Assembly (NCBI GenBank): GCA_964438995.1
Contig: CAYTMQ010000001.1
Coordinates: forward strand, 62,001-126,000
DNA from: JABMMZ01 sp964438995
Lineage (GTDB): Bacteria; Bacteroidota; Bacteroidia; NS11-12g; UBA955
Direction of reading: 5' to 3'
Length of the DNA stretch: 64,000 nucleotides
Below, piece after piece: positions 8,434 to 17,881 of the stretch. The notes under the pieces were generated by a model. It saw nothing but the letters and a program-made list of their open reading frames with translations. It searched no databases and was not told the origin of the DNA. The translations under genes were made by a program, and so were the position numbers. The stretch's first letter is position 1; each line of letters begins with the position of its first letter.

Positions 8434-10070
8434 TATTTAACGCTTAATATGGAGTTGTAATTGGTTTTATCAGAAAATGTATTCAGAGCTTTAAGGATGT
8501 CTTGGTCGGTTTTAAAATCTATGAGATATTCAGCATCTTCGTAGTAATAACGTTTCGCTATTTCTATTCTCAGTTGGTGCATGATCTCAGTTTTAAATTG
8601 GTCAATTTCGGCAGCTTTAGATTTTTTGATGGCAGCTTCCAATTGCTTTAACTCAGCTTGTACAGCATCAGAATAACTATCGTCTTTAAGTTTGGTTTTA
8701 AGTTGTTCTAGTGCTATTTCACTTGCATTTAAATGTGTAAAGGTTTTAGTAGATGCAAAGGCTTTGAAAGACTCGAAAATGGAGTTGTCTACATCAAATG
8801 TATTAATATCAGCTATTGATTCATGGGTATTTCGGTACTCATTGGCAAAATCATAAATGATGTTGCTTTTTTCAAGTCCTTCAAGAATTTTAGCAGGTTT
8901 CTTTTTCTCCACAACCACATCTGGTTTAACCCCTCCACCATCTAAAACAGTCCTACCATTTTTGGTTTTAAATTTCTTTCTCAAACTATCAGGTAAGATG
9001 TAAGGTGTTCCGTCTGGATTGCGTTTAGAATAATCCAGTAATTGAATGCATCTTCCTGAAGGTATGTAGTATTTGGCAATGGTTACTTTCATTTGAGTTC
9101 TGTAACTCAAAGGCAGCACATTCTGAACCAGCCCTTTTCCAAAAGTATTTCTTCCGATGATAACACCTCTGTCGAAATCCTGGATGGCACCACACACAAT
9201 TTCGCTGGCTGAGGCTGAGCGCTCGTTGACCAATACAATCAATGGTATGTTAGGGTCTGTTGCACCATCGAGGGTTTTATAGATTCTTGATGCCGAACTT
9301 GAGCGACCTCTTGATGCTACAACCTCTTGGTCGATACCAACAAAAATGTTTACAATGTTAACAGCTTCATGTAATAAGCCACCACCATTATCTCTCAAAT
9401 CTAACATCACTTGATTAATACCTTGGGCTTTCAATTTTAGCAAGGCATCTTTTACTTCAGCAGAAGCACCATGCATGAAATGGTCGAGTTTGATGTAACC
9501 AGTATTGGCATTAATTAAACCATAATAGGTCACGTTTTTTATTTTTATTTCTTGTCTTTCAACCGTAAGAACAATAGATTTTCCTTGTCTATCAACGGTG
9601 ATATTAACTTTAGAATTCGGAGAACCTTTAAGGGCTTCGCCAACTTCGTCGTTGGTTTTACCTTTAAAGCTTTTGCCATTGATTTCTAAAATCTTATCAC
9701 CTATGCGCATTCCAGCAATATCAGCAGGTAGTCCTTTTCGTACATTGGTAATACAGTTGTATTCACCTATAACTCTACTGTTGCAGCCAATACCGCCATA
9801 TTCGCCACTTTGCATGATCATGGCATCTTCAGATTGAGATTCGGTGTAATAATTGGTGTATGGGTCAAGAGACGCCAACATGGCGTCTATGCCTTTTTTC
9901 ATTAGGTCGCCTGGATTCACTTCATCTACATATTCTGTGTTGACAGTTTTGTATACAGAGCTAAATATTTCTAGGTTCTTGCTTATTTCAAAGTATTCAT
10001 CAACTTGCTTAAAGGCAAAAATGGTCAATAGCAAAGCAGAAAACACTAAGATTTTTTTTCTTGAAAACAT
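8433..10070 (-). CDS. S41 family C-terminal processing peptidase (CtpA/Prc type)
   Basis: 545 residues. An N-terminal signal anchor (about 5-20) is followed by a helical region, a PDZ domain (about 90-165, with GLPADIAGMRIGDKILEING) and the S41 catalytic domain. The Ser-Lys dyad is visible: Ser in ERSASASEI and Lys in NTFGKGLVQ. A C-terminal helical extension of about 150 residues is usual in Bacteroidota members. It cleaves C-termini of periplasmic proteins, for example in quality control or envelope processing. It is the first gene of a three-gene operon. A -7 box ends 6 bases before the ATG. Confidence 0.93.
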   Translation of the reverse strand: MFSRKKILVFSALLLTIFAFKQVDEYFEISKNLEIFSSVYKTVNTEYVDEVNPGDLMKKGIDAMLASLDPYTNYYTESQSEDAMIMQSGEYGGIGCNSRVIGEYNCITNVRKGLPADIAGMRIGDKILEINGKSFKGKTNDEVGEALKGSPNSKVNITVDRQGKSIVLTVERQEIKIKNVTYYGLINANTGYIKLDHFMHGASAEVKDALLKLKAQGINQVMLDLRDNGGGLLHEAVNIVNIFVGIDQEVVASRGRSSSASRIYKTLDGATDPNIPLIVLVNERSASASEIVCGAIQDFDRGVIIGRNTFGKGLVQNVLPLSYRTQMKVTIAKYYIPSGRCIQLLDYSKRNPDGTPYILPDSLRKKFKTKNGRTVLDGGGVKPDVVVEKKKPAKILEGLEKSNIIYDFANEYRNTHESIADINTFDVDNSIFESFKAFASTKTFTHLNASEIALEQLKTKLKDDSYSDAVQAELKQLEAAIKKSKAAEIDQFKTEIMHQLRIEIAKRYYYEDAEYLIDFKTDQDILKALNTFSDKTNYNSILSVK

Positions 10071-10075
10071 AAAGA

Positions 10076-10083
10076 CAAATTTA
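10076..10083 (-). promoter_or_regulatory. -7 promoter box (TAAATTTG) for the S41 protease operon
   Basis: Exact TAnnTTTG on the minus strand, last base 6 bases before the ATG: the mRNA is predicted to be leaderless or nearly so. Confidence 0.65.
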
Positions 10084-10197
10084 AGGGTTTTTAAATGAAA
10101 ACATCAATTGATATCCAACAATTAACGGCGATTTTCGTTCAAAATTATTGACTTGTCAAAGCCATTTATTTATTATAGTTTCGGGACTTTAAATTGT

Positions 10198-11193
10198 ATG
10201 GACTTTCAAGGGCTTAAAAATGCACGTGTTTTAGTAACCGGAGGAGCTGGATTCATTGGTAACAATTTGGTTAGACGATTGTTGCAAAATGACGTGTCGA
10301 GCATAGTTATTATGGACAACCAGTCGTCCGGTATGTCGGTCTTTTTGCCGAACGACCCAAGAATTACTTTTGTAGGAATGGACATTGACAAAATGGATAA
10401 ATTGAATTTTGTCATCAACCAACATGAATTCGATTATGTGTTTCATTTGGCTGCTCATTTCGCGAATCAAAACTCAGTTGACCACCCTTTTAGCGATATT
10501 CAAACTAACATTGTTGGAACAGTTAGCCTACTTGAAATATTAAAATTCCACAAAAGCTTAAGAAAGTTTGTGTATGCCAGCAGTAGTTGTGTGTATGGCA
10601 CTGCTTCAGAGATGAATGAGAACACCTTTATTTATCCATCAGAAACACCATATAGCATCAATAAGTACACTGCAGAGTTGTACACACAGTACTATGCCCA
10701 TTTGTTTCATGTACCAACTGTGTCTATAAGAATTTTTAATACTTATGGTCCCTATGAAATGGCTGGTAAATACAGAAATGTGATTCCAAATTTCATTGAA
10801 AAAGCATTGAATGGAGAAGATTTGGTGATTACTGGAACAGGTAGAGAAAGTAGAGATTTTACATTTGTAGACGACTTGGTCGACTTGATGTTGAGAGCAG
10901 CTTTGAGTCCTTCTAAAGATGGAGAAATCTATAATGGAGGTACAGGAGATAGAACCGAGATTTTGCAGATGGCAGAAATCATTAAGGAAGTAACAGGTTC
11001 TATGTCAAATATAGTGTTTAAGCCAGCTAGAAACTGGGACAAAGTTAAAGACCGTTTGAGCGATACTTCAAAGTCTGCTAAAGAATTGGGCTATACGCCA
11101 AATGTAAAAATTAGAGAAGGCTTAGAAAAAACCATCAAATGGTATAAAGACAATTACGATAAGGTTAAATCATTAAAGAATTATTTTGAATAG
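10198..11193 (+). CDS. NAD-dependent sugar epimerase/dehydratase (extended SDR)
   Basis: 331 residues from the ATG at 10198. This start is preferred over the upstream in-frame TTG because the NAD-binding motif VTGGAGFIGNN then falls at residues 12-22, as is usual, and the TTG would lie upstream of a near-consensus -7 box (TAGTTTCG, 10176-10183). Catalytic Ser/Tyr/Lys are seen in YASSSCVYG and YSINKY. The protein resembles UDP-glucose/UDP-glucuronate 4-epimerases and related nucleotide-sugar enzymes; the exact substrate is not clear. It is the first gene of a compact operon with a polyprenol-phosphate glycosyltransferase (1-base gap) and a GT39-like transferase, so it probably makes the sugar that these two pass on. 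Confidence 0.88.
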   Translation: MDFQGLKNARVLVTGGAGFIGNNLVRRLLQNDVSSIVIMDNQSSGMSVFLPNDPRITFVGMDIDKMDKLNFVINQHEFDYVFHLAAHFANQNSVDHPFSDIQTNIVGTVSLLEILKFHKSLRKFVYASSSCVYGTASEMNENTFIYPSETPYSINKYTAELYTQYYAHLFHVPTVSIRIFNTYGPYEMAGKYRNVIPNFIEKALNGEDLVITGTGRESRDFTFVDDLVDLMLRAALSPSKDGEIYNGGTGDRTEILQMAEIIKEVTGSMSNIVFKPARNWDKVKDRLSDTSKSAKELGYTPNVKIREGLEKTIKWYKDNYDKVKSLKNYFE

Positions 11194-11194
11194 G

Positions 11195-11953
11195 ATGGAA
11201 GAACGCAATTCGCGTGAAGTGTTGGTAGTTTTGCCAGCCTACAACGAAGAAGAAAATATTGGCGAGTTATTGTCGCAAATCAGATTTGCTCTTGAAGTAG
11301 ATAGCAAAACTGGATATAAAGTATTTGTTGTAAACGATGGCAGCAAAGACCGCACTGGTGATATCGTAAAAGAGATGGCTAAAACCATGCCTATAGAACT
11401 TTTGGTACACGAAGTTAACCAAGGTTTAGGTGCTACCATTAGAGATGGTTTATATAGAGCAGTTCAATATTCTTCAAAAAACGATATCATCATCACCATG
11501 GATGCAGACGCAACACACAATCCTGGATTGATTTTAAGATTGATGAGAATGATCATTGAAGGACATGATGTTGTGATAGCTTCTAGGTTCCAACCGGGTG
11601 CAAGGGTAATAGGATTGGTATGGTATAGAAAATTGTTGAGCTATGTGGCTTCATTGATTTTTAGAGTAACCTATCCAATCAAAGGTGTTAGAGATTACAC
11701 CTGTGGATATAGAGCGATAAGAGCCGATGTATTAAAGAAAGCCATTGCGGAGTATGGTGATAGCTTTGTCGACCAAGATGGATTTCAATGCTTGGTTGAT
11801 ATTTTATTGAAATTAAGAAGAAGAAAATTGTTATTTGGAGAAACTCCATTGATACTAAGATACGATCAAAAAGGTGGTATGAGCAAGATGAACATCACTC
11901 GCACCATCAAGAACACATTAATACTCATAGTAAAAAGATTTTTTGTTAAGTAA
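11195..11953 (+). CDS. family 2 glycosyltransferase, polyprenol-phosphate mannose synthase (DPM1)-like
   Basis: 252 residues from ATG 11195, one base past the stop of the epimerase; the in-frame TTG at 11186 is less likely. GT-A fold motifs: LPAYNEEENIGELL near residue 12, NDGSKDRT, MDADATHNP (the metal-binding DxD-type site) and SRFQPGAR. No C-terminal membrane helices of the GtrB type, so it resembles soluble DPM1. It would transfer a sugar from its nucleotide to undecaprenyl phosphate on the inner face of the membrane, giving the donor for the GT39-like enzyme encoded next (2-base gap). Confidence 0.88.
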   Translation: MEERNSREVLVVLPAYNEEENIGELLSQIRFALEVDSKTGYKVFVVNDGSKDRTGDIVKEMAKTMPIELLVHEVNQGLGATIRDGLYRAVQYSSKNDIIITMDADATHNPGLILRLMRMIIEGHDVVIASRFQPGARVIGLVWYRKLLSYVASLIFRVTYPIKGVRDYTCGYRAIRADVLKKAIAEYGDSFVDQDGFQCLVDILLKLRRRKLLFGETPLILRYDQKGGMSKMNITRTIKNTLILIVKRFFVK

Positions 11954-11955
11954 TT

Positions 11956-13983
11956 ATGGCAAAACAAGCTACAGTAACAGCAAAACCTAAAGCAGCAGTA
12001 AAGGCAGTAAAGCCAAGTTTTATAGAAAAAAATGCACTTAAAATAGCCATAGCATTTGGCGTAGTTGCATTAAGCATTCGTTTGTACAGATTGGGATTTT
12101 TATCGCTTTGGGTAGACGAATACATGCATGCATTAGCAGCGGTAAAAGGTCAGTTTAAACATGGCGAAAACAATGGTATAATTTTGACATGGTTAGACAC
12201 CATTTTTGCTGCCATCTTTGGTCACAACGAATTTGCTATGCGCTTTCCGGTTGCCTTATTAGGAGCGGCTTTGGTGCCTGCAGTATATGTATTAGGCAAT
12301 AGGATAGCCAATAAAAAAGTTGGTTTAATGGCCGCTGTTTTAGTCACATTTTCACTGTATTTTATTTTCTGGAGTAGAGTAGATAGACCTTATGGTTTGG
12401 TAGGTACTTTTTATGTACCATTGATTTTATCTTTCTGGTTAATGCTTGAACAACCAGCAAAAGAAGGCAGTGTTTGGAGCAAAATTGGCATACATCCTAA
12501 GTATTTAGGCTATACACTATTGGCATTTGCTTTATCCATGTTATCGCAATTGATTTGTTTCTTGTTCATTTTTACTGCAGGTTTTTATGGCACTTTTGTC
12601 GCCATAGATGCATGGATCAATAAGAAGTTTACACCATTTAAATTGAATGGATATAACATACTGTTTTACCTCAATGTTGTAGCAGTTGTTTTGATGTTGA
12701 CACCGATGGGCAACAAACTTATGCGACCTATCATCGAAATTTTCTTACCTGGCAATATGGCCACATTGATATTACCAGATTTAAAGGCCGCAGCTTTGGC
12801 TTTTGAGGGCGACAAGGCCTATAATTCTTTTGATGTGTATATGGGTGTTATGAAGTTTGATTTTAAAATGGTGATGGGTCTTGGTTGGGTTGGAATGTTT
12901 TTAGCCTTATTAAAAAACCGAAAGCTCGCATACATGTTGATTTCTGGTTTTACGGTTCCTTTTTTACTGATGAGTTTCATCTTCAGAGAACCTTGTCATG
13001 CAAAATACTTAAGTTATATTTATCCAATTTTCATCATCAGTGCAGCGTATGCTTTGTATCACATTGCATTTTATTTTGTGCCTATGGTGATCAAATCATA
13101 CAACGAAAAAAACAAGACCTATCTTACTATTTGTACTATAGTTTTTGCTGTATTTATGATGGGTGCAACAAAGAGAGCTGAAATCGCCTCTATGTTAAAA
13201 ACAGAGGTTCATGGCAATGTTGTAGATAAAGCCATATCAGAAATACATTTTGTCAACTGGAAACAACCTGGTGAGTTTATCAAATCCAACATGAAAAAGA
13301 ACGATGTGGTAATGGCTACTGTGCAAGTTGCACCTAAGTTTTATTTGGGATTAGATTCAGTCGTATGGTTCAGACAAATGCACTATGATGCTAAGAAAAA
13401 AGACTATGTGCCAAACGACCCGGATCACAGAAAAATCAGTGCTACCACATACGAGCAATTGGTAAAAACATACAACGAAAATCAACGAGGTTGGTTATTG
13501 GCGGATTATTATTTTGACAATGCCTTAACCGATCCAAGAGCCAAACAATTTGTTGAGCAAAACTTCACCTTTCACTTCGATGCTTGCGAAGATGGTGCAG
13601 TAAAAGTATTTAGCTGGGATAAATCAAAGCCGAAAGCATACAACAGTGCTTTTGTTGCAGTATTAGGTAAAAACGAGTTGCAAAAAGCGTCAATGCCATT
13701 TACTATGAGCATCAATACAGCAGTTTTGCCCGCAAAAACTTACATGTTTTTATTGACTCAAGGAATAGACAGCGACAATGAGGTGTATGTTATCATCAAC
13801 GACAAGTACCAAGTACCAATCAAAGCCAATGGCAAAGCTTCTAAAATTGAAGGCAACTTAGTGGAAGTGCCACCATCTTATTTTGTAAACGGCGACAACA
13901 AAGTACAATTCTTATACAATTCAGAAGAGGGCAACGGCGACATCATCAAAGGTGCAGCCATCTACAATTTTGATTTGAGATAG
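11956..13983 (+). CDS. GT39/ArnT-like membrane glycosyltransferase (GT-C fold)
   Basis: 675 residues. A basic, Lys/Ala-rich N-terminus of about 25 residues precedes roughly ten membrane segments (about 30-410) and a C-terminal periplasmic domain of about 250 residues. The first external loop holds WVDEYMHAL near residue 50, the acidic DE pair expected in GT-C enzymes. Members use polyprenol-phosphate sugars to modify lipid A, protein or other polymers outside the inner membrane. The acceptor here is unknown. Position as the third gene behind an epimerase and a polyprenol-phosphate transferase supports a single sugar-transfer pathway. Confidence 0.85.
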   Translation: MAKQATVTAKPKAAVKAVKPSFIEKNALKIAIAFGVVALSIRLYRLGFLSLWVDEYMHALAAVKGQFKHGENNGIILTWLDTIFAAIFGHNEFAMRFPVALLGAALVPAVYVLGNRIANKKVGLMAAVLVTFSLYFIFWSRVDRPYGLVGTFYVPLILSFWLMLEQPAKEGSVWSKIGIHPKYLGYTLLAFALSMLSQLICFLFIFTAGFYGTFVAIDAWINKKFTPFKLNGYNILFYLNVVAVVLMLTPMGNKLMRPIIEIFLPGNMATLILPDLKAAALAFEGDKAYNSFDVYMGVMKFDFKMVMGLGWVGMFLALLKNRKLAYMLISGFTVPFLLMSFIFREPCHAKYLSYIYPIFIISAAYALYHIAFYFVPMVIKSYNEKNKTYLTICTIVFAVFMMGATKRAEIASMLKTEVHGNVVDKAISEIHFVNWKQPGEFIKSNMKKNDVVMATVQVAPKFYLGLDSVVWFRQMHYDAKKKDYVPNDPDHRKISATTYEQLVKTYNENQRGWLLADYYFDNALTDPRAKQFVEQNFTFHFDACEDGAVKVFSWDKSKPKAYNSAFVAVLGKNELQKASMPFTMSINTAVLPAKTYMFLLTQGIDSDNEVYVIINDKYQVPIKANGKASKIEGNLVEVPPSYFVNGDNKVQFLYNSEEGNGDIIKGAAIYNFDLR

Positions 13984-14129
13984 GGGCGTCGTGGTCTTGT
14001 GATTTATCGCATTATTCTCGATTTTCAAAGGTGTGATGAATCAAGCAAGTCCGCAGAATGTATTGTTGTAAAACCATTAAATCATTTAATCAACTGACCC
14101 ACATCAGTATTTTAAATATCAATTCACCC

Positions 14130-14137
14130 TAGTTTTG
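14130..14137 (+). promoter_or_regulatory. -7 promoter box (TAGTTTTG)
   Basis: Exact TAnnTTTG; last base 5 bases before the ATG at 14142, which predicts a leaderless mRNA for the small protein that follows. Confidence 0.65.
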
Positions 14138-14141
14138 AATC

Positions 14142-14537
14142 ATGATTATTGAAGTAAAAACTGGTATGAAAATTAAGGACTTGAAAAAGCAGTTCAACGA
14201 CTATTATCCAAATCTTAAAATTGAACTTTTTGCTCCAGCTTCAGAGCACAATAAAAGCAATTTGCTGGACAACAACCTCGACCTTAATGCCCTCATTGGT
14301 GATAAAGAAGCCAATATTGAATTTCTGGGAAATACCTCTGTTGGTATGTTCGAACAATTATTTGAAACACAACTTGGACTCTCTGTGCAAGTCTTTAGAA
14401 GAAGTGGTAATGTCTTCTTAGAAACTAAAAATACCGACAATTGGACCCTCGATCAAGAACATCAAGAAGCACTTTCTTCTCTAGTAAGAACCGCTCCTGA
14501 AGGAAGCGATTTTACCGATAGAGACAAATGGGAGTAA
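14142..14537 (+). CDS. small conserved-looking hypothetical protein
   Basis: 131 residues, acidic, with no signal peptide or membrane segment. The N-terminal half (IKDLKKQFNDYYPNLKIELF) looks like an alpha/beta domain; the C-terminus is polar. I think similar proteins occur in other Bacteroidota but cannot name a family. It has its own -7 box 5 bases before the ATG. A single-gene unit upstream of miaB. Confidence 0.75.
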   Translation: MIIEVKTGMKIKDLKKQFNDYYPNLKIELFAPASEHNKSNLLDNNLDLNALIGDKEANIEFLGNTSVGMFEQLFETQLGLSVQVFRRSGNVFLETKNTDNWTLDQEHQEALSSLVRTAPEGSDFTDRDKWE

Positions 14538-14657
14538 TCATCAAGTTTTTCTATAATCCTATCTAATTAGATGGATATTGTTAGAATTATACCTCTGATA
14601 ACTAGTGTGTTAGCCTTGTACCACTTTCTATAAAACACCATAAAAATTCGCCATAAT

Positions 14658-14674
14658 TCTGACAATATGTCAGA
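14658..14674 (+). promoter_or_regulatory. perfect inverted repeat at the -33 region of the miaB promoter
   Basis: TCTGACA and TGTCAGA (7-base arms, spacer ATA) end 9 bases before the -7 box of miaB, where the -33 element should sit. The position suits an operator for a dimeric regulator. Inference only. Confidence 0.45.
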
Positions 14675-14683
14675 TTAATGTAC

Positions 14684-14691
14684 TATCTTTG
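14684..14691 (+). promoter_or_regulatory. -7 promoter box (TATCTTTG) for the miaB operon
   Basis: Exact TAnnTTTG; last base 9 bases before the miaB ATG, so the leader is very short. The palindrome at 14658-14674 lies directly upstream. Confidence 0.65.
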
Positions 14692-14699
14692 CCCTCCCT

Positions 14700-16115
14700 A
14701 TGTTAGAGACAGGCATAACAGAGCAAGCTAAACCCATTACTGAAAGTAACTCAAAGCATTTCTATATCGAAAGTTATGGTTGTGCAATGAACTTTAGTGA
14801 TAGCGAAATTATTGGCTCTATTCTTACCGAGCATGGTTATTCGCATACAAATGATGAATTTGATGCTGATGTGATATTTCTTAATACTTGTGCCATCAGA
14901 GAGAATGCAGAGAAAACCATCAGAGACCGCTTGAAAGCGTTGCGCAACAACAAAAAGAAAAATTCCGATTTGATTATTGGTGTTTTAGGTTGTATGGCTG
15001 AGCGTTTGAAAACCAAACTTCTTGAAGAAGAAAAATTGGTAGATGTAGTGGCTGGTCCAGATTCATATAGAGACCTTCCAAAATTGGTAGCTGAAGTTGA
15101 AGATGGTCAGAAAGCCATCAATGTGTTGTTGAGCAGAGAAGAGACCTATGCTGAGATATCGCCTATGCGTTTAAACACCAATGGTGTTTCAGCATTTATC
15201 AGTATTATGAGAGGTTGCGATAACATGTGTTCATTCTGTGTGGTACCTTTTACTAGAGGTAGAGAACGCAGTCGCGACCCAGAGAGTATTGTTAGAGAAG
15301 CCAAGCAATTGAGTGAAGCTGGATATAAAGAAATAACTTTATTAGGTCAGAATGTAGACAGTTACTTATGGTTTGGAGGCGGACCGAAAGTAGAGTTCAA
15401 AAAAGCGACAGATGAGCAAAAAGAACAAGCTGTAAATTTTGCTATGTTGTTAGAAATGGTGGCAAATGTAGACCCTAACATGCGCATCAGATTTAGCACT
15501 TCGCATCCAAAAGATATAGGAGATGATGTGTTGTTTACCATGAAAAAGTACGACAACATTTGCAATTACATTCACCTTCCAGCACAAAGTGGGAATACAA
15601 GAGTGCTAGAAATAATGAATAGAACTTATACCAGAGAATGGTATTTAGATAAGGTAAAACGCATTAGAGAAATCATTCCTAATTGTGGTATAAGTTGCGA
15701 TATTATTGCTGGTTTTTGTTCAGAGACAGAAGAAGAGCATCAGGATACATTGAGTATGATGGAAATAAGCAAATTTGATTTCAGTTACATGTACAAATAC
15801 AGCGAACGTCCTGGCACTCCAGCTCAAAAGAAAATGGCGGATGATGTTCCAGAAGATGTTAAGTCGAGAAGATTACAAGAAATCATCACCTTACAAAACC
15901 GATTGTCATTAGAAAATAACACAACATATATAGGAAAAGTAGTAAGAGTATTGGCAGATTCTCTTTCAAAGAAAAGCGATCAAGATTTGTCAGGTAGAAA
16001 CGACCAAAATGTGAAAGTAGTATTCCCTAAAGGCGATCATAAAATTGGTGATTTTGTTGATGTATTAGTAGAAAGAGTTACTACTACAACACTTATAGGA
16101 AAAGCAATCAACTAA
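14700..16115 (+). CDS. miaB: tRNA-2-methylthio-N6-dimethylallyladenosine synthase
   Basis: 471 residues with the full methylthiotransferase layout. The N-terminal UPF0004 domain has the three Cys of the auxiliary cluster (YGCAMN near 30, NTCAIRE near 64, GCMAERL near 99). The radical-SAM motif is in GCDNMCSFCVVPFTRGRERSR near 176, and a C-terminal TRAM domain covers about 400-470. The enzyme adds the methylthio group to i6A37 of tRNAs that read UNN codons. First gene of a five-gene operon; its stop overlaps the next ATG by one base. Confidence 0.95.
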   Translation: MLETGITEQAKPITESNSKHFYIESYGCAMNFSDSEIIGSILTEHGYSHTNDEFDADVIFLNTCAIRENAEKTIRDRLKALRNNKKKNSDLIIGVLGCMAERLKTKLLEEEKLVDVVAGPDSYRDLPKLVAEVEDGQKAINVLLSREETYAEISPMRLNTNGVSAFISIMRGCDNMCSFCVVPFTRGRERSRDPESIVREAKQLSEAGYKEITLLGQNVDSYLWFGGGPKVEFKKATDEQKEQAVNFAMLLEMVANVDPNMRIRFSTSHPKDIGDDVLFTMKKYDNICNYIHLPAQSGNTRVLEIMNRTYTREWYLDKVKRIREIIPNCGISCDIIAGFCSETEEEHQDTLSMMEISKFDFSYMYKYSERPGTPAQKKMADDVPEDVKSRRLQEIITLQNRLSLENNTTYIGKVVRVLADSLSKKSDQDLSGRNDQNVKVVFPKGDHKIGDFVDVLVERVTTTTLIGKAIN

Positions 16116-17371
16116 TGGAACTTCAAGCAGTAAAAAACAGATTTGAAATTGTAGGCAATTCGCCAGCATTGAACCATGCTATCGAGACAGCCATTAAGGT
16201 TGCTCCAACCGATATGAGTGTTTTAATTACAGGGGAAAGTGGGGTTGGTAAAGAATCATTTTCAAAAATCATTCATGCACTTAGCAACAGAAAACACGGC
16301 AATTTTATAGCCGTTAACTGTGGTGCAATTCCAGAAGGCACAATAGATTCAGAATTATTCGGTCACGAAAAAGGCTCTTTTACTGGTGCTACTGATGCTA
16401 GAAAAGGCTACTTTGAAACCGTTAATGGCGGTACGATATTTTTAGATGAGGTAGGCGAGTTACCATTAGGTACTCAAGCAAGATTGTTGAGAATACTAGA
16501 AAATGGAGAATTCATCAAAGTTGGTTCTTCTAAAGTTCTAAAAACAAATGTAAGAGTAGTAGCCGCAACCAATAGAGATTTATTAGAAAGAGCCAATCAG
16601 GGTAAGTTCAGAGAAGATTTGTACTACCGTTTGGCAACAGTACCTATTAGAGTACCAAAACTTGCAGAGAGAAAAGAAGACATCAATTTGTTGTTTAGAA
16701 AATTTGCAACTCAGTTTTCAGAAAAAAATCATGCTCCGGTTGTGTCTTTAGACAGCGAAGCACAAAGGTTGTTGGCCGATTACGCTTGGCCAGGAAATAT
16801 CAGGCAATTGAAAAACATTACTGAACAAATTTGTGTGCTAGAAGCTGATAACAGTCCTATCAACGCAGACATTTTGCGCAATTACTTGCCGCAATTGGGT
16901 TCTTTTTTACCATTGGCGTATAACAATTCCGAGAATTTAAGTTTTCAGGGCATGAGCGAGAGAGACATTTTCTATAAATTCTTAATCGACATGAAAAAAG
17001 ATGTCAGCGATTTGAAAAAGATTGTGATGGGATTGGTCGAAAACAGTTCAAACAGAGAAGAATTTATTCGCAACAACAAAGAAGACATTCAACATGTCTT
17101 GTATAAAGACAATTTCTATCAAGAGCAATACGAAAAACCAGTTATAATAACGCCAACTCCAGTGCAGCCGGTACATAGCACTGTAATTGATGTTCCGCAT
17201 TTTGAAGAGTCGGATAATTTTGGTGTAACCATCGCCGATCAGGAATTGGAAATGATAAAAAAGGCATTGATCAGAAACAAAGGCAAAAGAAATAGAGCCG
17301 CAAAAGAATTGGGAATTTCTGAGCGAACTTTGTATAGAAAAATAAAACAGTTTAATTTGGAATCAATTTGA
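16115..17371 (+). CDS. sigma-54-dependent transcriptional activator (AAA+ and Fis-type HTH)
   Basis: 418 residues. No receiver, GAF or PAS domain precedes the AAA+ module, which begins almost at once: Walker A GESGVGKE near 40-47, the sigma-54 contact loop GSFTGA at 87-92, Walker B TIFLDEVGEL near 107-115 and the arginine-finger region RLATVPIRVP. A linker (about 270-370) is followed by a Fis-type HTH (RNRAAKELGISERTLYRKI). It should remodel RpoN holoenzyme; rpoN itself is at 37182. Its place between miaB and lptE (overlaps of 1 and 4 bases) seems to be housekeeping. With no sensor domain, activity may be set by its level or by a partner. Confidence 0.92.
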   Translation: MELQAVKNRFEIVGNSPALNHAIETAIKVAPTDMSVLITGESGVGKESFSKIIHALSNRKHGNFIAVNCGAIPEGTIDSELFGHEKGSFTGATDARKGYFETVNGGTIFLDEVGELPLGTQARLLRILENGEFIKVGSSKVLKTNVRVVAATNRDLLERANQGKFREDLYYRLATVPIRVPKLAERKEDINLLFRKFATQFSEKNHAPVVSLDSEAQRLLADYAWPGNIRQLKNITEQICVLEADNSPINADILRNYLPQLGSFLPLAYNNSENLSFQGMSERDIFYKFLIDMKKDVSDLKKIVMGLVENSSNREEFIRNNKEDIQHVLYKDNFYQEQYEKPVIITPTPVQPVHSTVIDVPHFEESDNFGVTIADQELEMIKKALIRNKGKRNRAAKELGISERTLYRKIKQFNLESI

Positions 17372-17877
17372 GATGGCATACCTACATAGCGATTTTGATG
17401 GTAACACTTGTGTTTTCGGGTTGTAAATCCTGCAAATACAGTTTATCGGGCATCAACATTCCAGCAGATGTAAAGAACATCAGCGTGCAGTATTTCAATA
17501 ACAAAGCCACTCTTGTCAATCCTTCATTAAGTCAGAAACTCACAGAGCAAATCAAAGACAAGTTTTTAAGACAAACGACTCTTGCTATTGTACCGAGTGA
17601 AGGAGATTATAGATTGTCTGGTTACATTTCAGAATATAAAACCGAGCCAGTGGCAACAAGTTCTACAACTGGGTCAGTTAAAAACAGATTCACCATTTCG
17701 GTTGTGGTGACGTTCGAATGTCCTAAACACAAAGAGATGAATTTTAATCAAACTGTAACGAAATTTCAAGAGTTTCCAGCTTCAGATAATTTCCAATCGC
17801 TAGAGAGCAGTTTGACAGATGAAGTAACCACACAAATAGTTCAAGAAATTTACAACAACATAGCCCTAAAGTGGTAA
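17368..17877 (+). CDS. lptE: LptE-like LPS-assembly lipoprotein
   Basis: 169 residues. The TTG start overlaps the stop of the activator gene by 4 bases; the later ATG (17398) would leave too short a signal peptide. The signal and lipobox are MVTLVFSGC, giving a lipid-modified Cys at residue 19. The mature part has the LptE/RlpB pattern (NISVQYFNNKATLVNPSLSQKLTEQIKDKFLRQT, then GDYRLSGYISEY). It would plug LptD in the outer membrane during LPS delivery. The position upstream of secG points to an envelope role. Confidence 0.82.
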   Translation: MRWHTYIAILMVTLVFSGCKSCKYSLSGINIPADVKNISVQYFNNKATLVNPSLSQKLTEQIKDKFLRQTTLAIVPSEGDYRLSGYISEYKTEPVATSSTTGSVKNRFTISVVVTFECPKHKEMNFNQTVTKFQEFPASDNFQSLESSLTDEVTTQIVQEIYNNIALKW

Positions 17878-17881
17878 GAGC

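Noticed and set aside
10153..10197. In-frame TTG extension of the epimerase gene
   Set aside because: It would place about 15 residues before the NAD-binding motif and runs over a near-consensus -7 box; ATG 10198 fits the family.
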